Origin: Acidisarcina polymorpha
GTDB lineage: Bacteria > Acidobacteriota > Terriglobia > Terriglobales > Acidobacteriaceae
Assembly: GCF_003330725.1 (NCBI RefSeq)
Contig: NZ_CP030840.1
Span: 3,410,001-3,474,000 of the forward strand
Length of the DNA: 64,000 nucleotides
Direction of reading: 5' to 3'
Part shown: one piece after another, positions 1 to 7,189 of the stretch
Layout of the letters: each line of letters begins with the position of its first letter
Position numbering within the stretch: the first letter of the stretch is position 1
The notes under the pieces: generated by a model
Told to the model about the DNA's origin: nothing
The model's database searches: none
What the model saw: the letters and a program-made list of their open reading frames with translations, nothing else
Position numbers and translations under genes: made by a program

Positions 1-1
1 C

Positions 2-940
2 TCACTTTGTCTCTACCGGTGGGCGCTTTCCGCGAAACTTGGGAAAAAGGGTTGGAGAAAACTCAAGAGCGAAATCTTTGAATATCCGGGCGATCTTAGG
101 AACAAAACGGTTTCCCACGTGAACAATCGAGAGGGTATACAAGGTGAACTGCCACTCCGGCATTGCCTCGACCAGCTTACCGCTTCGCAGCAGTTCAGGC
201 TGAACGATTGGTGGCAGCTCCCCGATACCCGTGCCTGCAAGCAACGCCGAAGCAAGACCGGAGTACTCATTGATTGAAAGATAAGGTTGAAAAGCCACCC
301 TTTCTTTTATCTTCAATCGGACGTTTGTGAAATTCCACACATTCTGCGGCCTCCAGAAGGAGAACGCCAGTAAACGATGGGAACGTAGGTCACGAGGCGT
401 TTTTGGCCTGCTGTGTTTGGCGAAATAGCTGGGACTGGCCACCAAAATATGTCGATAGGTTAAGAGCTCCAGAACGCTGTGCGAAGGATCATGTCGATTA
501 CGAACCACGAAAGCCAGGTCGATACCTTCGGAGATCGGATCGACAATTCGATCTGTGATGAAGATCTGAATCCTTACGTCTGGATATGAATTCTGGAATG
601 CTCCAACGAGTGGAGCGAGGAACGAATCGGAGATGCTGGGCGGGGCCGAAATTCGCAAGGTTCCAGAAAGTTTGTCTGTGTGGCTTGCGGCGATATTTCC
701 TACGGATTCTCTCAACTCGGCACCCTGTCTTGCGAACTCAAGCACCTCCGAACCGACCTCGGTGAGTCGAAGCTGACGAGTCGTCCGAATAATGAGGCTC
801 ACGCCGAGTTGTAACTCCAGGTCTGCAATTCTTCGACTGATCGTAGATGTAGGTATATGAAGTCTCCGTGCCGCTTCCGAGAAGCTTTTCGCTGCGATCA
901 CTTCGGCGAAGATTGCAGGGTCGTTAAGATCCGGTTCCAT
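2..940 (-). CDS. LysR family transcriptional regulator
   Basis: A 312-residue protein with the standard LysR layout and usual family length. An N-terminal winged HTH (about residues 8-67, with the motif SFSEAARRLHIPTSTISRRI) is followed by a linker helix and a periplasmic-binding-like effector domain (about 92-295). It should bind DNA as a tetramer and respond to a small molecule; the ligand cannot be read from sequence. The gene is complete, with its stop codon at the very edge of the window. It starts with ATG and is divergent from a broken DUF4440-type gene and, further on, an intact quinone-oxidoreductase-like gene. LysR proteins of this AaeR/DsdC-like subgroup often control a divergent oxidoreductase, so that dehydrogenase is the likely target (inference). 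Confidence 0.93.
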   Translation of the reverse strand: MEPDLNDPAIFAEVIAAKSFSEAARRLHIPTSTISRRIADLELQLGVSLIIRTTRQLRLTEVGSEVLEFARQGAELRESVGNIAASHTDKLSGTLRISAPPSISDSFLAPLVGAFQNSYPDVRIQIFITDRIVDPISEGIDLAFVVRNRHDPSHSVLELLTYRHILVASPSYFAKHSRPKTPRDLRSHRLLAFSFWRPQNVWNFTNVRLKIKERVAFQPYLSINEYSGLASALLAGTGIGELPPIVQPELLRSGKLVEAMPEWQFTLYTLSIVHVGNRFVPKIARIFKDFALEFSPTLFPKFRGKRPPVETK

Positions 941-1054
941 TTTCCCATTATTGCAAATATGTTTTGTCGATTAACCCACTAGTCAACGCGGTAGGGATTC
1001 ACTAGGCTGAATCAAGCCTGATGTGAGCCGCCCTATGAAATTGAGGAATCACCC

Positions 1055-1450
1055 ATGAAGTATCAAATCTCAGCAATTATCTTCTACTTTCAACCAGTGT
1101 GTTGTCTTTCATGGCAACACCACAGGCCCACTCGTACGACAAGAACGACCACGTTGTGGAAGAGCAATTCACAAGGAACGACAAGGCGATTCGAGATGTT
1201 ATCTCGCACTATGAAGAGTCTTTCAATCGAAGTGATCCCGAAGCCTGAGTCGAACTTTATGCCGACGACGCAGTACTCATGACGCCATCACGAAACGTCA
1301 TGGAGCAGAGTTTCTAATTGCTCGATCCGCAGTGGAGCTTATATGTGGTCAGCAACCATTCGAGCTGAAGACAACGTGCGGTTCCAACCTGAGGGCAAAA
1401 CAATCGTCATAGCGACCGGAGCGCATTATCGAAACTGACGCATCGACAGC
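1055..1450 (+). pseudogene. Decayed DUF4440/SnoaL-like (NTF2-fold) secreted protein
   Basis: An ATG at 1055 opens a hydrophobic signal-like stretch (MKYQISAIIFYF). The meaningful reading then continues in another frame from about 1111, where conserved DUF4440 features appear: a helix ending in SHYEESFNRSDPEA, then an in-frame TGA at 1246-1248, then VELYADDAVLMTP. In intact relatives the last two pieces are contiguous (SxxDxxxxxxLYADDAVLMTP). Downstream sequence to about 1450 drifts through several frames. At least one frameshift and two stops are visible, so this is a dead gene. Family members are small NTF2-fold proteins, often secreted, of uncertain function. Confidence 0.7.
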
Positions 1451-1651
1451 GTCGAGCACTTCGAAGGTATCGGCGTCTGCTCCGGCGCTGGAACCATTGA
1501 AGCAACTCTCTGCGAGTCGGTCCGCCTCTGGCGTCGGCGAGGGCTCTCTGGAGATCAGCTTCGTTCACCAGTTCCTGAGTGAATAGGCACCGAACTGTAA
1601 GCTAGGCAAGTCAACGATCGCAGAGGAATCAATGCAGAGGAATCAAAAACG

Positions 1652-2626
1652 ATGAGAGCAGCCTGGTATGAAAAGCAGGGACCGGCGCACGACGTACTTA
1701 CAGTGGGCGAAATGCCCGATCCCGTCCCAGGAGCGGGCGAGGTTCGCATTCGCGTTGTGGCCTCAGGCATTAATCCCGGGGACACCAAAAAACGAGGTGA
1801 CGTTTTCAGTCTTGGAATGCCTTACCCTCGCGTCATTCCTCACAGCGATGGTGCAGGCACTGTAGACCTCGTCGGCACCGGAATTTCTGAAGAATTAGCC
1901 GGTAAACGTGTTTGGTGCTACGGTGCGCAATCCTACAGGCCTTTCGGCACTGCAGCTGAGTTCACAGTGGTCCCAGCGGATCACGTGGTCCCCCTTCCGG
2001 ACAATGTGTCGTTCGAAATCGGTGCCTGCCTTGGTATTCCTGGCATCACGGGTCATCGGGCAGTACACGCCACTGGACCGGTCAACGGCAAAACCGTACT
2101 GGTGCAAGGTGCCGGCGGCGCGGTGGGAGTTTGCGCGGTCCAACTCGCTCGCTTTGCGGGGGCACATGTCATCGGTACGGTCCGATCCGGCCCTGAAGTT
2201 GAGACCGCTCGGCGCGCCGGTGCGCATGAAGTCCTCTTCAACGATGACCAACTGATTACGAACGTTCGAAGGGTCGCGCCGGATGGCCTCGACCACATTG
2301 TGGAGGTTGCCTTCGCCGCGAATATTGAACGAGACGTAGAGATGCTGAAGCTCGGCGGATCGTTGGCGACCTACGCCACAAACGATGCGACGCACAGCGT
2401 CCCGTTCTGGTCTATGGTGTTCAAGAACATTCAAGTCAACTTCCTAGGCAGCGACGATTTTCCCATTGCCGCGAAGATCGCGGCAGCCAAGGAACTGAGT
2501 CGCGCGCTGGAGTCGGGTTGGTCCGGTTTCGAGATCGGGGAACGCGTCCCGCTGGCGCAGATCGTCCGGGCACATGAACTTGTTGACCATCCGGCACGTC
2601 CCGGACGTGTCGTCATCGTGATCTAG
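1652..2626 (+). CDS. NADPH:quinone oxidoreductase-like medium-chain dehydrogenase
   Basis: A 324-residue zinc-independent MDR-family protein, the normal length for quinone oxidoreductases (QOR/zeta-crystallin branch). The N-terminal GroES-like domain (about 1-115) holds GEVRIRVVASGINPGDTKKRG. The Rossmann domain (about 120-265) carries the nucleotide motif VLVQGAGGAVGVCAVQLA near residue 150. The catalytic-zinc cysteine and histidines of alcohol dehydrogenases are absent, which supports the QOR assignment. The likely reaction is NADPH-dependent reduction of quinones or reactive enals/enones in the cytoplasm. It is divergent from the LysR gene and is followed 15 bp later by a fragment of a second MDR gene, so a two-dehydrogenase operon may once have existed. 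The substrate is not predictable. Confidence 0.9.
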   Translation: MRAAWYEKQGPAHDVLTVGEMPDPVPGAGEVRIRVVASGINPGDTKKRGDVFSLGMPYPRVIPHSDGAGTVDLVGTGISEELAGKRVWCYGAQSYRPFGTAAEFTVVPADHVVPLPDNVSFEIGACLGIPGITGHRAVHATGPVNGKTVLVQGAGGAVGVCAVQLARFAGAHVIGTVRSGPEVETARRAGAHEVLFNDDQLITNVRRVAPDGLDHIVEVAFAANIERDVEMLKLGGSLATYATNDATHSVPFWSMVFKNIQVNFLGSDDFPIAAKIAAAKELSRALESGWSGFEIGERVPLAQIVRAHELVDHPARPGRVVIVI

Positions 2627-2641
2627 ACAATGAAACCGTAA

Positions 2642-2841
2642 GTGGCCAAGTTGAAAGTTATAGAACTCACCGACCCTGTTCCTGCTTACGGAGAGGTTCT
2701 AGTCTGGCTGCAAGGCGCGGCGCTGAACTTCCTCGACTTGGCAGTGGCCACAGGCAAGTACCCTCTTCCCAGTTTCGCAATCGTCCGAGTGACGGATGGC
2801 ACGAGCCAAGTCGTCGCTCTCGGTCCGGGTGTGTCAATCTC
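2642..2841 (+). pseudogene. N-terminal fragment of a second zinc-dependent/MDR dehydrogenase
   Basis: From a GTG at 2642 the sequence encodes a GroES-like segment: VIELTDPVPAYGEVLVW, then ALNFLDLAVATGKYP, then VTDGTSQVVALGPGVS. This matches the first 80-90 residues of MDR dehydrogenases but lacks their first residues. Homology stops abruptly at about 2841, where the opposite strand starts to encode a flavoprotein remnant. No catalytic or Rossmann domain follows, so it is a truncated pseudogene. The sharp boundary suggests a deletion or rearrangement junction. Confidence 0.7.
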
Positions 2842-3490
2842 CAGAGTTTCCTATTACCTCTCGGAGATCCGCAGAGATCATGATGTAGTTGCCTTCATTC
2901 GAAAGAACGCGCTGCAACTCCTCCGCGACGTCCGGATCTTCTTTCGGTATAAGCAGGGGGCACGCTGAAGGATGGTGACCTTTGATCCGAAGCGGCGTAG
3001 GCCTGAGGAAATTCGAGTCCAACGTAGCCACCGCCGATCACGATGAGGTGTTCTGGCACTTAGTCTAGCTCCAGAACCTCAATATGCGTCATGGGTCTGG
3101 GACTCTTGCAGGCCCGAACTGGAGGGATTGCTGCGTGTGTACCAGTTTGAGAAAGAGGCGCTTCGCAGTGAGGGTTCTTTGACCGCCCTCGTTAAGTTTG
3201 GTCAGTGCCGATTTTTAGGGGGACGAATTTGGCTTCATCCATTACTAGTTCAGTGCCGGTCGCCTTGTAGAAACAGTACCGAAGTCTGCTGCATGACGCG
3301 CAAGATATGCCACCTTCGCGCTCCGTATCTCATTCTTAGCGGGAAGGTAGTTAACATTTGGACAAAGAACCACCGATCCAGCGTCCTCCAATGACCATTG
3401 TCTGCTCGCCAGACTGCGCAAGATGCCGCGCGAGCTATTTTCCACCCTCACCGCTTCCTATGATCACGTTCTTGCAATGCGCCGCGCTCA
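2841..3490 (-). pseudogene. Mercuric-reductase-like pyridine nucleotide-disulfide oxidoreductase, decayed and truncated
   Basis: On the minus strand the N-terminal half of a class I flavoprotein disulfide reductase can be pieced together across several frames. The order is a FAD-binding NVIIGSGEGGK (near 3475); NVNYLPAKNEIRSAKVA and YLARHAADFGTV (near 3380-3290), where intact relatives have the redox region; GTELVMDEAKFVP (near 3240); NEGGQRTLTAKRLFL (near 3180); MTHIEVLELD, then a stop; VPEHLIVIGGGYVGLEF, the NAD(P) Rossmann motif (near 3050); and IPKEDPDVAEELQRVLSNEG (near 2910). At least three frameshifts and one stop are present. The C-terminal dimerisation domain is missing at the junction with the MDR fragment. 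Relatives are annotated as mercuric reductase or dihydrolipoamide dehydrogenase-like. Confidence 0.75.
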
Positions 3491-3562
3491 TAACCCATCC
3501 TTCACAATAGGGTTTGCCGCGAAAACAGAAGCCAGCTTCTGAAGCGAACAAAGAAACAAAGC

Positions 3563-4174
3563 CTACGCGTGATTAGAATTGCGATTTGCATCCATATACG
3601 CTGGAACCCAGAGGGCCATCTGCAACTGCATTGATTTGCACCATGCGAGATGCATCCTCTCAACGTCTGCGGCCGAGTGACCCTTGGCGGCGAAATAAGG
3701 TTTAATTGTTTCGTTCATGACTGCAACAAATGCGATGATATCGCTTAGTGGCACCTGAGAAGTGGAGTTCACATCGTCGGTCTGATTTTTCTTGACTGCA
3801 GTATGGCGAATTGCAATCTCTTGTTGATAGTTGAGCCAATCCTGATCGTACGGCCTCGTGCAGGTATCCAAGATCCACTGTTGAAAGCGAAGGTTGCTCT
3901 TCGCCAGATACTCAGGAATTGGATCCCCTTCTGGTGTCCGAGAGTGTCTGGCGAGGTGGGGAATACTAGCGATAATCCCGCTGCGCCACTGATTCACAAT
4001 CTTCTCAGTCTGATCCGCCAACACCTCTCCAGCGAGACGTAGAAACTGCCAATCTTGTTCGGTGAAACCAGCGCTAGTCTTCAGACTTTCCAACTCTGCT
4101 AGCGAAACATTCGACGGAGCAACCGTCGCCTTCCCATAGGCATAGCCAGGAATGTTCTCAGTTATGCTCTGCAT
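3563..4174 (-). CDS. Protoglobin (single-domain globin-coupled-sensor-type globin)
   Basis: A 203-residue heme protein of the protoglobin family, close to the length of archaeal protoglobins. Diagnostic stretches are IPGYAYGKATVAPS at the N-terminus, FTEQDWQFLRLAGEVLADQT, QQWILDTCTRPYDQDWLNYQ and IRHTAVKKNQTDDVN. The histidine in RHTAVKKNQTD corresponds to the proximal heme ligand. The protein ends in the final helix (VERMHLAWCKSMQLQMALW) with no signalling output domain, so it probably binds O2, CO or NO, or carries out peroxidase- or carbene-like heme chemistry, rather than acting as a fused sensor. It stands among pseudogenes with no obvious partner. Confidence 0.92.
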   Translation of the reverse strand: MQSITENIPGYAYGKATVAPSNVSLAELESLKTSAGFTEQDWQFLRLAGEVLADQTEKIVNQWRSGIIASIPHLARHSRTPEGDPIPEYLAKSNLRFQQWILDTCTRPYDQDWLNYQQEIAIRHTAVKKNQTDDVNSTSQVPLSDIIAFVAVMNETIKPYFAAKGHSAADVERMHLAWCKSMQLQMALWVPAYMDANRNSNHA

Positions 4175-4186
4175 GCGGCCTCCTTG

Positions 4187-4543
4187 CTATTCACACTCTT
4201 GATAGATCCAGTCGAGTGATGCATCTACTTGGCAAACATTGTGCACATATTGAATCAACCGCGCCGATATTGTGTTCCGAAAGAAACTGAAGCATCGCGG
4301 CGACAATCCCTTCCAGGTGCGTCTCGAGCGCAAAATGGCCAGTGGGCAGAAGCGCGACCGTTGCGTTCGAGATGTCCTTTTTGAAGGCCTTAGCTCGGGC
4401 GGCACGAAGTATGGATCAAACTTGCCCCAAATAGCCAGGAGTGGAGGCTTCGCGGCTCGAAAATACTCCTCGCCCATCCCGCCTGCGCCCAGCAAGCCAA
4501 GAACCTCATAGTTGTCCAGTCTCGAACCCGGAGGGAGAGCCAT
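4187..4543 (-). pseudogene. Chimeric remnant: Ser/Thr kinase N-terminus joined to alpha/beta-hydrolase C-terminus
   Basis: Minus-strand reading begins with the start of an acidobacterial serine/threonine kinase (MALPPGSRLDNYEVLGLLGA, then GGMGE, the glycine-rich ATP loop, about 4543-4462). It then switches in frame to the C-terminal part of a haloalkane-dehalogenase-like alpha/beta hydrolase (KPPLLAIWGKFDPYFVPPE). A frameshift near 4390 moves the hydrolase to another frame, where FKKDISNATVALLPTGHFALETH and EGIVAAMLQF are readable; the histidine in TGHFALE is the expected catalytic histidine. The kinase lacks everything after the P-loop and the hydrolase lacks its nucleophile half, so neither can work. 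Confidence 0.7.
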
Positions 4544-4921
4544 AGCAATGTGGATTATACCGAAGCGGGAGACCACTTTCTCATTCCTACGCTGCTCCGA
4601 AGAGTGCAGTAATGTCGGGCGTAAGAGGAGGTCTATCTGTGCATCTCCAGATCGCCACGAGGGTAAATCCATGTCGGAGCCCCGTTGAACTACGCGCAGG
4701 GAAAACTGTCGGCTGTAACGAAGCCCGCAAGCCTCGCACCGTCTGGGCAGTCGGTTTAGCGAGAATTTGTGATATGAACGGAATTGACTTTGAGCGAAAA
4801 GTCGGCAACTCGGACACTTGCCAACTGACGAATGCAGATATACGAGTAGCCGGCTTTAACGACACGTGAAACGAGGATTAGTAAACATATGCCGGCTTAC
4901 CAGGACTGGATAATTGAGGAA
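4544..4921. other. Non-coding stretch, no recognisable gene
   Basis: Short frames exist on both strands here, but none shows a family signature, a good ribosome-binding site or a conserved motif. It probably consists of further decayed sequence, like its flanks. Confidence 0.4.
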
Positions 4922-5366
4922 CTATAGCGGCGCCAGCGCCAATCTACCGTAGGCAATGAAGGCCATGATGATGCCGAGGACCAAGCTCATGATGATTGGC
5001 GTTTTCTCGGTGTACTTCATGTGAACCCATGATGAAGAGCAGGCTTTCGGGCAGGCGCTTAAGGAGTCCAACTGCGGAGCCAGAGCCCACCTCGAAAACC
5101 TGCAAAGACACCCAGGCTGCCGGTTCCCGGTTGGCACGTCCAGCGGAGTCGAATCGAAAGATCCCCTTGCGTTGAAATAACTCGAAACGCCACCGAGGTA
5201 GTGGCTGTAGGCGACTGCGCGAGCCACCCATATGGTCACCTTGAGAAAGGCTATGGGCGTTTACTAGGTCCTGATAAACGTGCTTAGCGTTCGCTTGGAA
5301 GAAAAGTCGACTTCTCGGACAAATGCCTTTCGCCCAATCCGCTGCGATCGTCGTAATCAAGCGCAA
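4922..5366 (-). pseudogene. Probable remnant of a small multi-pass membrane protein
   Basis: Two minus-strand frames complement each other. One gives VTIWVARAVAYSHYLGGVSSYFNARGSFD and, at the end, a hydrophobic helix IIMSLVLGIIMAFIAYGRLAL. The other, in between, gives AAWVSLQVFEVGSGSAVGLL followed by KRLPESLLFIMG. Joined, they would make a membrane protein of about 130-140 residues with three or four helices, interrupted by at least two frameshifts. The family is not recognised. It could also be chance, but the alternating hydrophobic segments and the setting among other broken genes favour a pseudogene. Confidence 0.35.
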
Positions 5367-5392
5367 TTGAGCTTAAAGAAAAGCTGCGGCTC

Positions 5393-5410
5393 TCAACTCT
5401 AATGAGTTGA
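5393..5410 (-). terminator. Possible tRNA terminator hairpin
   Basis: TCAACTC and GAGTTGA form a perfect 7-bp stem with a 4-nt loop, 66 bp past the 3' end of the tRNA on the same strand. Reading the minus strand, a T-rich run (TTTTCTTT) follows about 10 nt later. The stem is AT-rich and the spacing is loose, so this is a weak call. Confidence 0.35.
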
Positions 5411-5475
5411 TCCCAACAAGGCCAGTAGAATTCACTTTGCTTAACTGGCGAATTATGAGCCTCTTAGCTGGTCTT

Positions 5476-5562
5476 TGGTGCCCGGAGGGGGACTTGAACC
5501 CCCACGGCCTTGCGGCCTGCGGATTTTAAGTCCGCTGCGTCTGCCGATTTCGCCATCCGGGC
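5476..5562 (-). tRNA. tRNA-Leu (anticodon UAA)
   Basis: An 87-nt cloverleaf on the minus strand including an encoded CCA end. The acceptor stem GCCCGGA pairs perfectly with TCCGGGC. The D-arm region is GGCGAAATCGGCAGACGC, the anticodon stem-loop GCGGACTTAAAATCCGC reads anticodon TAA, and the T-arm is GGGGGTTCAAGTCCCCC. The long variable arm (AGGCCGCAAGGCCG forms a hairpin) is typical of class II leucine tRNAs and confirms the identity. It decodes UUA and, by wobble, UUG. Confidence 0.97.
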
Positions 5563-6139
5563 TGGACTGCTCTGCTTATTGAGTGACCCACCTGCCAGGC
5601 AGATTCTGCAATGCTACGTCAGAAGCTTGGTCGGCCTACCTGGCGGCGTTTCAAAGAGCAAACAAATTTAGTATCCCACAGCCATTGAGAGGTTGTCAGA
5701 CGGTCGTGTTGTTGAAGGAGCGAGTGGTCGCTCCCGAATAGACAATCGGCGCCCCCAGATGTCCACGCACGGGGGCGATGATCGTTCTCGCTTCGAAGAT
5801 GATTAAGCCCGGCCAGAAGCTATTCGCGCATAGTACTCAACCGTCATATCGTTTGGAACAAGCGTGACGGGCTTGAATATTTCAGGCAAGTCTGGTTACT
5901 CGTCCTAACCTCCTAATCATCCGGTGAGCCGTAGGGCTTAAACAGATAAGCAGGAGGAAGAATTCCGCCAATCGGTGGTGGACAGATGGAATCCGTTATG
6001 GGGTTAAGCAGCGGCTATTCTTCAGCCGACGTGACTAAGGTCCGGAAAGCGATGTGTGTCTTCCTCTGCAATTCGAAAACGATCGAGTGGTTATCTTCGA
6101 GACAGCGGTGTCCCATTGCAGGGAGGTCGGTAGCCAAGG
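5563..6139. other. Intergenic region without recognisable gene
   Basis: About 580 bp between the tRNA and the zinc-ribbon protein. It should hold the tRNA promoter on the minus strand just right of 5562. No frame with a convincing start, length or family motif was seen on either strand. Confidence 0.4.
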
Positions 6140-6403
6140 CTACTGTACGCGCCTGTACTCGATAGCGCCCTCATGCAGGTAGTATTCGGCGGAGCATTGC
6201 TGCGAACCGCAGATCATGGATTCGCTTCCGGCGTATTGCCTGCGGGTAATCAAGCCCAAGGCGCCACAGATCGGGCAGGATAGGACTGCCCAATAGGGGT
6301 TGGCCGCCTCGCCCATCGTTCCCGCGTTCTCGAGCACGAACAGCATTCCCGGCTCCATCTGTTCGGGTATCCACTCTTCAAGCATCTGCAATTCGGCTAT
6401 CAT
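6140..6403 (-). CDS. Small zinc-ribbon-like hypothetical protein
   Basis: An 87-residue protein of unknown function. A CPIC knuckle (residues about 43-46) and a second pair of cysteines (CGSQQC, about 65-70) could bind one zinc ion. The N-terminus is acidic and amphipathic (ELQMLEEWIPEQMEP). The ATG is preceded on the minus strand by AGGAGGAC, a strong ribosome-binding site, which makes expression believable. It lies downstream of the MerR gene on the same strand with about 100 bp between, so the two could be co-transcribed. No family name can be given. Confidence 0.6.
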   Translation of the reverse strand: MIAELQMLEEWIPEQMEPGMLFVLENAGTMGEAANPYWAVLSCPICGALGLITRRQYAGSESMICGSQQCSAEYYLHEGAIEYRRVQ

Positions 6404-6506
6404 GGCGTCCTCCTGCTGGTTTTGCTATTGAGGTTGGCGTTGGCTAAGGCTTCTCGATCAAGCACTTCAACATCGGGGAAGATTAAACTTGGCGTCCTCG
6501 TGGAGC

Positions 6507-7013
6507 TTAAGCACTCCTTTCAGATGCACCTTCCTTTGTCGCCACTTTTCCTGATGGCTTCTTGGGGATAGCCGCATCCGTTTCGCTCACCCTGGCAACC
6601 CGCAACTTCTTCACCGCGGTGCTTAGGCTGATGAGGAAGACGGCTTGCTCCGCATTTTTCAGGAGGTCGAATATCTGCTGGGCGTCCGTCTCGAGATAAA
6701 GGCGGTTCCCGTCGATCAGCAGGTGATAGTCGGTCAATGGATGTTCTGCTTGGTCGGAAACTAGATCGGCTAATCTGGCATGAAATTGCTTCTTGAGGAA
6801 GCGCAAGACCCGACGGATCTGCTGTAGGGAGATATGCCTGCGCCTCAACTCAAGGATGACCAAAATCTCGGCGAGGTCACTTGGCGAATAGAGGCGCTTC
6901 CGGCCCCGGCGAAGCGGAACAATGAGGCGATGCTCATCCCACCATTGCAATTGCCGGGCAGTGGCCCCAGTCAAGTGCATTACCTCGATAGTGCTGAAGC
7001 TTCCAGTCAGCAT
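6507..7013 (-). CDS. MerR family transcriptional regulator
   Basis: An HTH protein of 168 residues from the ATG at 7013; an in-frame TTG at 7058 would add 15 residues. The N-terminal MerR DNA-binding domain (about 5-72) shows FSTIEVMHLTGATARQLQWWDEHRLIVPLRRGRKRLYS, with the recognition helix and the R-x-Y-S/T wing typical of the family, then a helix (LAEILVILELRRRHISLQQIRRVLRFLKKQ). The C-terminal region has no metal-binding cysteines, so it is not a mercury/copper-type regulator. It may sense an organic ligand or have no ligand. A short inverted repeat upstream (7069-7081) could be its own operator. Confidence 0.85.
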   Translation of the reverse strand: MLTGSFSTIEVMHLTGATARQLQWWDEHRLIVPLRRGRKRLYSPSDLAEILVILELRRRHISLQQIRRVLRFLKKQFHARLADLVSDQAEHPLTDYHLLIDGNRLYLETDAQQIFDLLKNAEQAVFLISLSTAVKKLRVARVSETDAAIPKKPSGKVATKEGASERSA

Positions 7014-7068
7014 GATGGCGGCATTCCAGCAATCGAATCTTCGTCGCGTCCGTTCCAAACATTTTCGT

Positions 7069-7081
7069 TCAAAACGTTTGA
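7069..7081 (-). promoter_or_regulatory. Inverted repeat upstream of the MerR gene, possible operator
   Basis: TCAAA-ACG-TTTGA is a perfect 5-bp inverted repeat located just upstream of the possible starts of the MerR gene. A TTGACA on the minus strand at 7109-7114 could act as the -35 element, but no good -10 is seen. MerR proteins bind dyads inside their promoters, so the position fits. The arms are short, so chance is possible. Confidence 0.25.
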
Positions 7082-7189
7082 GCTGATTCTTGCCGGGAAG
7101 GTCTTACTTGTCAATGCAAAAGTTGAGAAACGCCCCAGTCTAGGTACGCCAGAGCACAATCGTGTCGCGCTCAAACCTGCGAGAGGCAT

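Noticed and set aside
3128-3394. Plus-strand frame of 88 codons
   Set aside because: It is antisense to the flavoprotein remnant, whose minus-strand motifs explain the sequence better.
5393-5562. tRNA-Leu 3' end considered as an island attachment site
   Set aside because: No integrase gene and no obvious repeat of the tRNA 3' end were found within the window.
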